The notes beneath the pieces are model-generated. The model made no database searches and was not told the origin of the DNA. It worked only from the letters and a program-made list of their open reading frames with translations. A stretch of 29,570 nt of DNA from Gammaproteobacteria bacterium (lineage in GTDB: Bacteria; Pseudomonadota; Gammaproteobacteria; GCA-001735895), in NCBI GenBank assembly GCA_029288195.1, contig JARFPR010000264.1, positions 1-29,570 on the forward strand, given 5' to 3'. A program made the position numbers and the translations under genes. Every line of letters starts with the position of its first letter. The stretch's first letter is position 1. Of this stretch, positions 22,877 through 29,570 are shown in pieces.

Positions 22877-23896
22877 TTACAGTTCGACCTCGTGGGCGAT
22901 GTAATCCTGCATTAAATGGCACAGGCAATCCTGGCGTATCACCAGCTTGTCGCGGGTCAGCATGGCCGGCATCAGGGTATTGTTGAGATAAATCTTGCCT
23001 TCCTCGACGCGCATAATTTCATCGGTAACGTCATGTCCGTCCGCATCGGTAATTGATAACGGGCGTGCGACACGGGTATAGCCAAATACCTGGTGTGGGT
23101 CGATCAGGGTAAAGTTACGGTCTTCGATATCGTTATCGAAACGCAGGTCGGCATCGGCCTCCGGGTCAAACTCGAAACTGATGTGCTCGGGGATATTTAA
23201 GGTCAGGTGTGATTCGACCAGGTGCAGCGCGTGGCGGGTCGGTTTGGTGTCTGGTAGTTTGTCCAGCGTCAGCATACCTTCGACGAAACGGCGGGCGTGC
23301 TCGATACCCTTGGGATCCCCGGGCAAGCCGCATTCCAGCGTAACCGCTGGGCAGATATTATCAAACGCCATCGAGCTCACACCCTTGTGCAGGAATATCA
23401 TCGCCACCCGATTGAATCTTGCCGCCAGGTTCTGGTTTTTCAGGTTGGGATCGGCAATACAGGCATAGTGCGGATTCTTGCCGGTGTTATTGTGTATATC
23501 GATCGCCGCGAACAGGGGTAGGCCGTGCGCAATTTCGACCACGCGCTGCATCATTTGAGAAGTCGCATTGGGTTCCAGGTTGCTACCTGGCCAGCAGCGG
23601 TTGTAGTCAACCTGGTCTGGCAAATATCGGAGGTTCGCCTCGGCCGCGCGTACATTACCGACAAACAACAGAATCGAGCGCGGCAGGTCATGCCTATGCT
23701 CGGCTAGCACCTGTTGCATGACCTTGAGACCGGTATACTCGTTACCGTGCAACAGGATCGAAATGAACAGGAAATTCGGATCCTTGCCGTCCAGTTGAAT
23801 CAGTGTTGGGTTGGGAAACAGGCTACGGATGTTTGCGGTGCTGATGTCGAAAAAGCCTTCGGGCAGACCGTGTAAGCGGTCAAAATCTTCAATCAT
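22877..23896 (-). CDS. M14 (AstE/AspA-type) zinc deacylase/carboxypeptidase
   Basis: This enzyme is of the succinylglutamate desuccinylase/aspartoacylase superfamily and is 339 residues from the chosen start. The zinc ligands are His50 and Glu53 in LLHGNEYTG and His135 in IDIHNNTG. Substrate-binding Asn99-Arg100 is in VDYNRCWPG, and the catalytic Glu188 is in VTLECGLPG. The start at 23896 gives an ATGA overlap with the upstream ligase gene; the same frame extends to 23959 but would then run 21 residues into it. The coupled GCS2 ligase suggests that this protein cleaves or edits the amide the ligase makes, or a related N-acyl amino acid. It is clearly different from the ectoine-pathway deacetylase DoeB. 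Confidence 0.85.
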   Translation of the reverse strand: MIEDFDRLHGLPEGFFDISTANIRSLFPNPTLIQLDGKDPNFLFISILLHGNEYTGLKVMQQVLAEHRHDLPRSILLFVGNVRAAEANLRYLPDQVDYNRCWPGSNLEPNATSQMMQRVVEIAHGLPLFAAIDIHNNTGKNPHYACIADPNLKNQNLAARFNRVAMIFLHKGVSSMAFDNICPAVTLECGLPGDPKGIEHARRFVEGMLTLDKLPDTKPTRHALHLVESHLTLNIPEHISFEFDPEADADLRFDNDIEDRNFTLIDPHQVFGYTRVARPLSITDADGHDVTDEIMRVEEGKIYLNNTLMPAMLTRDKLVIRQDCLCHLMQDYIAHEVEL

Positions 23897-25317
23897 GTGC
23901 CGGGGTCCTGCCACAAGTGGACCGGTTGGTTGGTGCGTGCCTGTTCGATGTAATCGCATACCAGGCGGGCGCTGTCGCCGAACTGTTTCCAGTGACGCAG
24001 TATCCAGCGCGAACCGGTGGCTTCTCGTTCTACCCGGGCCTTGATTACATTGAGCCAGCGCTCGGTATCTTCGATACCGGCTTTTTTGAAATATGACCGT
24101 ACTAATGGCAACGCCCGATCGAGTAATACCTGTTTCAAGGGAAGGATCTCACCGTCGATCCAGTGCACCTCGGCATTAAGACCCTTGCGCGCGGCGCGGT
24201 AAAAATCGGTTTCAAGGCTCTCGTAAGGAACCGCGGTAAGGGAATTATCCTGTGATTTCAAGCCTTCGGTCAGACCCACATAAAACACGATGTTGGCGAG
24301 CGTATCAATCAGGGTCGGACCCGATGGCGCCACGCGCAGTTCGAGGCGCAGGTGATACTCACCCGCCGAGTTGCGCGCGATAATCGGGCGCACCCAGCGC
24401 CAGATAGTGCCATTGTGAAGTGAAAGGTGGTGCAGCTCTTCAATGGGTCGATCCAGCACTTCTGGCAGGATCGGGCTGTAATAAAAATTGTCTTCGAACA
24501 GGTCGAGCAGCGAGTCGATGTAGCGCTTGCCTAAATGGACTCGTGGAATTATATGGTCCTCGATCTCCTGGGGATTACGAGTATCGACCGCCTGTTTGAA
24601 GATGCCGATGCGTGACTCATGCCAGCAGCACTTGCCGAGCACCAGCGGTGAATTCGCGGTCGCGCCGAGCACCAGCATGCTTGACCATAACCCGGCATGG
24701 TAAGTCGGGACGATTTCATCGAACGGCACCTGCAGGTGAATTTGCAGCGAGGTGGCGAGTGCTTCGAGCATGACATCGTCCTTATCAACTTTCAGGATCT
24801 CATCACCCTCGAGATGCAGGTTGATTGGTTGTCCGCGCATGTTGAGCAATTGCTGATTGAGCTGGTTATATCGATGTAACTCGGTCATGTAACCTTCGGG
24901 ATTCAGGTGCTCGGGTGTAACGCTCGGGAAAACCCCGAACATGCCGATCTGGGTATCAAACTTGTGCGCGCAGGCTTGCGCCTGTTGAAACAAGTCGTTG
25001 AGGTCGGCTTCGACGCGGTTAAAAACGCTGCTTTCATAAGGAAACGGGTTTCCGTTGATCTCCATGTTGAACCTGGCGAGTTCGGAAGTGAACAACGGGT
25101 TGCCGGTGGCCTCGATAATTTCGATATTGTTTTTGCTCGGGTGCCCGTCGGCATCGGCCAGGCAAAGCTCGAGCTCGTAGCCGAGATTACGACTCGAATT
25201 GTCAAACTCGCGTTTCTCGAACAGCGAACGTACCACTTCGGATTCCTGTTCCAGGCGTTCCTGGAAACGGTCGAAGTCGGCCTGCTCAAAGTGGGTTTTT
25301 TGAATTTCTTCGCCCAT
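23893..25317 (-). CDS. GCS2-family glutamate-cysteine ligase-like carboxylate-amine ligase
   Basis: The 474-residue protein has the glutamine-synthetase-like fold of GCS2 ligases, which activate a glutamate gamma-carboxylate with ATP and join it to an amine. Metal/ATP motifs are visible as LGYELELCLAD near residue 45, RFNMEINGNPFPYE, ATSLQIHLQVP and RLELRVAPSGPTLID. It is distinct from the GshA of Escherichia coli and from two-domain GshF. The translational coupling to an M14 deacylase gene is a pairing I recall from surveys of amidoligase neighbourhoods. The usual third partner, a RimK-like ATP-grasp ligase, is absent from the window. The product is unknown and need not be glutathione. Confidence 0.85.
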   Translation of the reverse strand: MGEEIQKTHFEQADFDRFQERLEQESEVVRSLFEKREFDNSSRNLGYELELCLADADGHPSKNNIEIIEATGNPLFTSELARFNMEINGNPFPYESSVFNRVEADLNDLFQQAQACAHKFDTQIGMFGVFPSVTPEHLNPEGYMTELHRYNQLNQQLLNMRGQPINLHLEGDEILKVDKDDVMLEALATSLQIHLQVPFDEIVPTYHAGLWSSMLVLGATANSPLVLGKCCWHESRIGIFKQAVDTRNPQEIEDHIIPRVHLGKRYIDSLLDLFEDNFYYSPILPEVLDRPIEELHHLSLHNGTIWRWVRPIIARNSAGEYHLRLELRVAPSGPTLIDTLANIVFYVGLTEGLKSQDNSLTAVPYESLETDFYRAARKGLNAEVHWIDGEILPLKQVLLDRALPLVRSYFKKAGIEDTERWLNVIKARVEREATGSRWILRHWKQFGDSARLVCDYIEQARTNQPVHLWQDPGT

Positions 25318-25429
25318 AGGATCTCGAGTATAAGATAGATATCGAGCCTGTGCCTACCTCCCTCTTGGGTAAGCTAGTGTTAACCACAAAGGCTGTTTAT
25401 ACTTCGCGCTCGGTCAAGCTAAGATTAAT

Positions 25430-26314
25430 ATGCCTGTCATTCTGCAAGTATCCAACCTGGTCAAGCGTTTCGGTCAGTTAACCGCGGTTAACGATATCAG
25501 TTTCGAGATTTACCAGGGCAGCTGTTTTGGCCTGCTGGGGCCGAACGGGGCGGGTAAGACCACCACGATTGAAATGATGGAGGGCATCAAGACCCCGGAC
25601 GCCGGCACCATTCGTTACCAGGGTGAAGCGCTCGGCCAGCAATTTCGCAATGAAGCCGGCATCATGTTTCAAACCACCGCACTGCAGGAATTCATCACGG
25701 TGCGCGAAATCATGGTGCAGTTCAGTCGGTTTTATCCGAACACCTCGAGCATCGACGAGCTCGCCGAGCGCTACGCGCTGCACGAGTTTCTAAACCAGGA
25801 TACGCGCAAACTTTCCGGTGGACAGAAGCAGCGCCTGTTACTGGCAATGGCACTGATCAATAAACCTAAAATACTATTCCTTGACGAACCCACCACGGGA
25901 CTCGATCCGCAGTCGCGGCGTAACCTGTGGAAGCAGGTGCAATTAGTTAAGGAGCAAGGCGCGACCATTTTGCTGACGACGCACTATATGGAAGAAGCCT
26001 ACGAGCTGTGTGATGAAATCGCGATCATGGATCATGGTCGTATCATTGCGCACGATGCGCCGGACGCCTTGCTGGCGGCACATTTTGACGATGTCGTGGT
26101 GCAGATCCATGCAAAGGATATTCCGCGCGAGATCGGTGAAAAGGAATTCCAGGCAATATATCGCAATGACAGCGCGCATATCCTCACCGGTGACGTCAAC
26201 AAGACCATTGAGCACCTGCTGCACTTTGATATCCCGCTCGATCGATTGCGTATTCGCGCGCGAGATCTGGAAGATCTGTTTCTGGAATTGACCGGTAAGG
26301 AATTGCGCGCCTGA
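25430..26314 (+). CDS. ABC-2 type exporter, ATP-binding protein
   Basis: The 294-residue ATPase is of the daunorubicin-resistance/ABC-2 type. Walker A is GPNGAGKT (37-44), the signature is LSGGQKQ (128-134), Walker B is LFLDEPTTGLDP (149-160) and the switch His is in TTHYMEEAYELCDEIAIM. A C-terminal regulatory extension (about 215-294) follows. It works with the permease whose ATG overlaps its TGA by one base. The exported substrate is unknown; lipids, drugs or polysaccharide precursors are all possible. Confidence 0.93.
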   Translation: MPVILQVSNLVKRFGQLTAVNDISFEIYQGSCFGLLGPNGAGKTTTIEMMEGIKTPDAGTIRYQGEALGQQFRNEAGIMFQTTALQEFITVREIMVQFSRFYPNTSSIDELAERYALHEFLNQDTRKLSGGQKQRLLLAMALINKPKILFLDEPTTGLDPQSRRNLWKQVQLVKEQGATILLTTHYMEEAYELCDEIAIMDHGRIIAHDAPDALLAAHFDDVVVQIHAKDIPREIGEKEFQAIYRNDSAHILTGDVNKTIEHLLHFDIPLDRLRIRARDLEDLFLELTGKELRA

Positions 26315-27327
26315 TGTGGAATCGAATTTACGCGCTTTTTGTCGCACGCAACCTTGAGTTCATTCGCGATCGTTCTGCGCTTGCCTGGAGCGTACTATTG
26401 CCGATCCTGATTATTTTCGTTTTCGCTTTCGCGTTTACCGACGAAAATCCGGAAAAATTCAAGGTAGGGGTAATCCCCGGCGACACCTCCGAAGGTGCTG
26501 CGGCAGCGTTTAAGCAGACACGCTTCATCAACTTCATCGATTTTGACGAAGTCGAGACCAACCTGTTTAAAGTGGAACGCCACCAGGTCGATATGCTGTT
26601 CGACCCGAACACCAGTCGCTACTGGATCAACCAGACTTCTCCCAATGGTTATATCGTTGAGAAGCTGTTGGTTGCAGCCTATGCCGATTCCCCCGAGTCA
26701 TTACAGCAAATCCTGGTCGAGGGCGATGAAATTCGGTATATCGACTGGGTTATTCCCGGTGTGATTGCGATGAATATCATGTGGGGCGCCTTGTTTGGTA
26801 TTGGTTACGTTATCGTACGCTACCGCAAGTTTGGCGTGCTCAAACGCCTGCGCGCAACACCGGTAACCGCGATGGAATTTCTGAGCGCACAAATCCTGTC
26901 AAGGCTATGGCTGCTGGTGGCGGTCAACACGGTGATTTTTATCTGCATGGACTACTTTGTCGGTTTCCGCATGCTCGGATCCTATTTCAACCTTTTCCTG
27001 GTGTTCACACTCGGATGCATCAACCTGATTTGCTGCGGTCTGGTGGTCGCGGCGCGCATCTCCACCGAAGAAGTCGCGAACGGAGTTCTGAACCTGTTAA
27101 GCTGGCCGATGATGTTTTTGTCCGGTGTCTGGTTTTCGCTCGAAGGCGCGCATCCATGGATGCAAAAATTTGCGTTGATCTTGCCGTTGACCCACGTCAC
27201 CGAAGCGGCGCGTGAAATTATGATCGACGGTGCCGGCATCGTGCAGATTTCGGACCACCTGCTGGTGCTCGGTGTTTCCGCCGTGATTCTGCTCATCGTT
27301 GGTGCCAGGATATTTCAATGGGAGTGA
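26314..27327 (+). CDS. ABC-2 type exporter, permease
   Basis: The 337-residue inner-membrane protein has the ABC-2 layout: an N-terminal helix (SVLLPILIIFVFAFAF, about 28-43), a periplasmic domain (about 45-145), then five helices beginning with WVIPGVIAMNIMWGALFGIGYV. It includes VLKRLRATPVTAMEFLSAQILSRL (coupling helix) and SGVWFSLEGAHPWMQ near the end. It pairs with the preceding ATPase (one-base overlap), presumably as a homodimer. It overlaps the next gene by ten bases. Confidence 0.9.
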   Translation: MWNRIYALFVARNLEFIRDRSALAWSVLLPILIIFVFAFAFTDENPEKFKVGVIPGDTSEGAAAAFKQTRFINFIDFDEVETNLFKVERHQVDMLFDPNTSRYWINQTSPNGYIVEKLLVAAYADSPESLQQILVEGDEIRYIDWVIPGVIAMNIMWGALFGIGYVIVRYRKFGVLKRLRATPVTAMEFLSAQILSRLWLLVAVNTVIFICMDYFVGFRMLGSYFNLFLVFTLGCINLICCGLVVAARISTEEVANGVLNLLSWPMMFLSGVWFSLEGAHPWMQKFALILPLTHVTEAAREIMIDGAGIVQISDHLLVLGVSAVILLIVGARIFQWE

Positions 27328-29099
27328 TTTCGGACCAGGCAATTCTGTTTTGCTTACTGGGCGTGGTGTTCGGGCTGCTGGTGTGGGGCAAGATTCGCTA
27401 TGACCTGGTTGCATTTGGTGCCCTCATAGTCGCCATCGTGATCGGGGTGGTACCGCAGGAAGACGCCTTTGCCGGGTTTGGGCATCACGCCACGGTTATC
27501 ATAGCGCTGGTATTGATCGTGAGTCGCGGCCTGTCTAATTCAGGCGCTATCGAATTGATTGCTCGCCACGTAATTGATGGCGGGCGATCATTATTCCTAC
27601 ATATCAGCGTGATGTCGGGGGTATCGGCAATACTTTCGGCGGTGATGAATAATGTTGCCGCACTCGCACTGTTGATGCCGATCGACATGCAGGCGGCGAA
27701 AAAAGCCAAGCGCAACGTAAGGTTGAGCCTGATGCCGCTGTCATTTGCATCGATCCTGGGTGGCATGATTACGCTGATCGGAACGCCGCCGAATATCATC
27801 ATTGCAAGTTTTCGCGAACAGGCGATGGGTGAGCCTTTTGGTATGTTCGATTTTTCACCGGTGGGTGCGGTCACCGCGCTCGCCGGAGTGATATTCATAG
27901 TCGTTGTCGGCTGGCGATTGATTCCAGTTAGCGACAGTGATGACGCCAGCTCCGATCTCCCGCTACCGCACGAGGACTACATCGCCGAAGTCCGCGTCGC
28001 TGCCGATACCAGTATTATCGGCAGGCGAGTGCGCGATCTCGATGCCGAAACCCATGAAGCCGACGTCGAGATCATCGGCCTGGTGCGCAAGGGCAAGCGA
28101 CTTCCCGGACGAGCGCGCCGTGAGGAAATTCGCAAGGGCGACATCATGGTGATCGAGGCCGATGCAGAACATATCGATGCCTTTGTCGGTACGTTCGGGC
28201 TCGAATACGTCGGCAGTGAAAAATATGTCGGCCAGGCTGCCGAGGGCCTGGTCCTGGTAGAAGCGGTGGTACCTGAAAATGCTCGCATCGAGGGCCGTAG
28301 CGCCTTCAGCCTGCGGCTGTTGTATCGGCACGGTATTACCCTGCTCGGGGTGTCGCGCCGCGGCAGGACGTTTCGCGAGCGGGTGCGCAAGCTCGACACG
28401 CGTGCTGGTGACGTATTGCTGTTGCTCGGCCCGGCTGAGCGCCTCGACGATGTCGTCAAGTGGCTTGGTTGCCTGCCATTGCAGGAGCGTGATTTGCAGG
28501 TGGTGCAACGCCACAAGGCCTGGATAGCGGTGGCAAGCTTTGCACTTGCCATTGCCGCGGCAACCTCCGGAATTATCCATTTGCCCGAAGCATTGGCGCT
28601 GGTATGCATGGTCATGGTTGGATTCAACATCGTGCCACTAAAGGAAATTTATACCTCTATCGAATGGCCGGTTATCGTATTGCTTGGCTCGATGATTCCG
28701 ATTGGCTCCGCGCTCGAAGCCTCGGGCGGCACCGCCTTGATCGCCCAGCAAATCATCGATTTTGCCGAGGGCTACGGGCCGGTGATCGTGTTGACCCTGC
28801 TGATGATTGTCACCATGACCTTATCCGACGTGCTCAACAACACCGCGACCACGGTCATTGCGGCTCCGATTGCGATCGATATTGCGAATAGACTGAGTGT
28901 CAATCCGGATCCATTTCTAATGGCAGTTGCGATTGCAGCTTCCTGTGCTTTTCTGACCCCGATCGGGCACAAGAATAATACGCTGATCATGGGGCCTGGG
29001 GGCTATCGTTTTGGCGATTACTGGCGCATGGGGTTGCCGCTCGAGGTCATTGTCATCGTGGTCTCGATCCCAATGTTACTAATCGTCTGGCCTTTTTAA
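27318..29099 (+). CDS. SLC13/DASS-type permease with two TrkA-C domains
   Basis: This 593-residue inner-membrane protein consists of two hydrophobic halves of an ion-coupled transporter. The halves are interrupted by two RCK_C (TrkA-C) domains at about residues 214-298 and 308-390. Repeat motifs include MNNVAALALLMPID and IGTPPNIIIAS in the first half and NNTATTVIAAPIAIDIA and TPIGHKNNTLIMGPGGY in the second. These are typical of sodium-coupled anion transporters of the SLC13 family (sulphate, dicarboxylates, possibly arsenite). The TrkA-C domains may bind a nucleotide or ligand to gate transport. It shares a ten-base overlap with the ABC-2 permease, so the three genes form one operon. Confidence 0.92.
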   Translation: MGVISDQAILFCLLGVVFGLLVWGKIRYDLVAFGALIVAIVIGVVPQEDAFAGFGHHATVIIALVLIVSRGLSNSGAIELIARHVIDGGRSLFLHISVMSGVSAILSAVMNNVAALALLMPIDMQAAKKAKRNVRLSLMPLSFASILGGMITLIGTPPNIIIASFREQAMGEPFGMFDFSPVGAVTALAGVIFIVVVGWRLIPVSDSDDASSDLPLPHEDYIAEVRVAADTSIIGRRVRDLDAETHEADVEIIGLVRKGKRLPGRARREEIRKGDIMVIEADAEHIDAFVGTFGLEYVGSEKYVGQAAEGLVLVEAVVPENARIEGRSAFSLRLLYRHGITLLGVSRRGRTFRERVRKLDTRAGDVLLLLGPAERLDDVVKWLGCLPLQERDLQVVQRHKAWIAVASFALAIAAATSGIIHLPEALALVCMVMVGFNIVPLKEIYTSIEWPVIVLLGSMIPIGSALEASGGTALIAQQIIDFAEGYGPVIVLTLLMIVTMTLSDVLNNTATTVIAAPIAIDIANRLSVNPDPFLMAVAIAASCAFLTPIGHKNNTLIMGPGGYRFGDYWRMGLPLEVIVIVVSIPMLLIVWPF

Positions 29100-29107
29100 T
29101 TGTTACA

Positions 29108-29252
29108 GCCATCTCGGGGGAAAGCTCGCAAAAGACGCTCCCAACCGGCGCAGGCGCCGGTTGGTCCATCCATGGAATCGCTTGAAGCCCGAGTCGTCGG
29201 ACCGTGGCATCCCTGCCTCACTACACTTTTGCGAGCTTTCCCCCGAGATGGC
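29108..29252. repeat. Structured element with perfect 27-base terminal inverted repeats
   Basis: The 27 bases at 29108-29134 (starting GCCATCTCGGGGGAAAGC) are repeated exactly in reverse complement at 29226-29252, 91 bases apart. Inside lies a second hairpin, CCAACCGGCGC (29141-29151) / GCGCCGGTTGG (29154-29164). The open frames that run through it on both strands share translations such as RGKARK and RAFPRDG because of this symmetry and are not genes. It may be a mobile REP/MITE-type element or a structured RNA. Confidence 0.75.
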
Positions 29253-29262
29253 TTATTATCGA

Positions 29263-29375
29263 GGTGTGGTTTTCGGGTATATCTTCGGAGGACGCTGCGC
29301 AACATGGATGTTGCGCGCGAGCCTACATGGACGTATTTACGGCGTTCCTTCGAAGATATACCCGATGACCGCACC
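29263..29375. repeat. Second structured element with imperfect 30-base inverted repeats
   Basis: 29263-29292 and the reverse complement of 29346-29375 match at 26 of 30 positions, including an 18-base arm CGGGTATATCTTCGGAGG with one mismatch. A nested hairpin GCGCAACAT (29297-29305) / ATGTTGCGC (29308-29316) lies in the loop. It starts ten bases after the first element. The sequence differs from that element, so these are two families or two parts of one composite unit. Confidence 0.7.
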
Positions 29376-29385
29376 GTTAATTGAA

Positions 29386-29413
29386 TTGCGGCTGGCTAAG
29401 AACGGGATAAAAT
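29386..29413 (+). promoter_or_regulatory. Weak promoter candidate for the fumarase gene
   Basis: TTGCGG (29386-29391) and TAAAAT (29408-29413) are separated by 16 bases. The -10 box is good and the -35 box poor. Transcription would start near 29420, about 24 bases before the ATG. It lies just outside the second inverted-repeat element. Confidence 0.3.
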
Positions 29414-29443
29414 AGCGAGCAACATAATGAAAGAATCATACTC

Positions 29444-29570
29444 ATGACCGTTATCAAGCAAGACGACCTGATCGAAAGCATCGCCGATGCGTTGCAATAT
29501 ATCTCGTATTTCCATCCGCTGGATTTTATCCGCGCCATGGACGAGGCCTACCAGCGCGAGGAAAATCCGG
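29444..29570 (+). CDS. fumA: Class I fumarate hydratase, N-terminal fragment (runs off window)
   Basis: The 42 codons present start MTVIKQDDLIESIADALQ, continue YISYFHPLDFIRAMDEAY and end QREENP. I recognise this as the N-terminus of the iron-sulphur class I fumarase (about 505 residues) of Pseudomonas-type gammaproteobacteria. The enzyme interconverts fumarate and malate in the citric acid cycle. The [4Fe-4S] cysteines and the catalytic region lie beyond the window, so only identity by similarity can be claimed. No strong ribosome site is visible. Confidence 0.85.
   Translation, partial: MTVIKQDDLIESIADALQYISYFHPLDFIRAMDEAYQREENP

Noticed and set aside
22877..23959. M14 deacylase as ectoine-pathway DoeB, paired with the DoeA-like gene
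   Set aside because: The HGNEYTG and DIHNNTG context belongs to another AstE/AspA branch, the gene is coupled to a GCS2 ligase, and it lies 18 kb from the M24 gene.
23897..23959. Upstream start for the M14 gene
   Set aside because: It would add 21 residues overlapping the ligase gene. The zinc domain is complete from 23896, where ATGA coupling is seen.
27963..28630. Two overlapping minus-strand frames of 205 and 217 codons
   Set aside because: Both are shadows of the TrkA-C part of the SLC13 permease gene, a high-GC stretch where long antisense frames are expected.
29096..29415. Three frames of 84-94 codons on both strands
   Set aside because: They run through the inverted repeats and share mirrored peptides because of them. 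No ribosome site or motif supports a gene.

Overview
The window looks like a piece of the chromosome of a free-living, probably marine, heterotrophic gammaproteobacterium. This is an inference. The truncated gene at the right edge encodes a class I fumarase N-terminus that I recognise as the Pseudomonas type. A DUF4124 protein, a GCS2-type ligase beside an M14 deacylase, and an intergenic GTCATTCCCGCG/CGCGGGGATGAC palindrome fit the same group. I see no phage, plasmid, IS transposase, CRISPR array, tRNA or rRNA.

Layout. 1-395 is mostly non-coding and ends in one or two tiny ORFs coupled to the next gene. 396-3110 encodes an orphan family 3 solute-binding protein and a membrane hybrid histidine kinase, probably a sensory pair. 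3491-5888 carries a DUF4124 envelope protein, a metal-ligand-less M24 hydrolase resembling ectoine hydrolase, and a small outer-membrane beta-barrel protein. 5908-7831 has a GNAT acetyltransferase and an MFS transporter, divergent around a palindromic operator candidate.

7804-19969 is the core of the window: thirteen genes, all on the minus strand, many overlapping by 1-4 bases or nearly touching. In transcription order they are flavin reductase-like protein, M20 peptidase/deacylase, DUF1611 P-loop protein (DgcN relative), DadA-like FAD amine oxidase (TTG start), two SDR dehydrogenases, beta-carbonic anhydrase, a complete polar amino acid ABC transporter (binding protein, two permeases, ATPase), a class III aminotransferase and a BKACE beta-keto acid cleavage enzyme. 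Read together, the set imports an unusual amino acid (beta-, D- or N-acylated), oxidises or transaminates it to a beta-keto acid, and splits that with acetyl-CoA. The substrate cannot be read from the sequence.

20059-22784 holds a peroxiredoxin-like protein, an unrecognised membrane-anchored protein and a nitronate monooxygenase whose AGA/AGG-rich codon use differs from its neighbours. 22877-25317 is a two-gene minus-strand operon of a GCS2 carboxylate-amine ligase and an M14 (AstE/AspA) deacylase. 25430-29099 is a plus-strand operon of an ABC-2 exporter (ATPase, permease) overlapping an SLC13-type permease with two TrkA-C domains. 29108-29375 contains two adjacent long inverted repeats, the most conspicuous non-coding structure here, just upstream of the truncated fumarase gene.

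The best candidates for something not yet described are the 13-gene catabolic cluster (especially the DUF1611/M20/DadA and aminotransferase/BKACE pairs), the paired palindromic elements at the right end, and the mini-ORF cascade before the binding protein/kinase pair.
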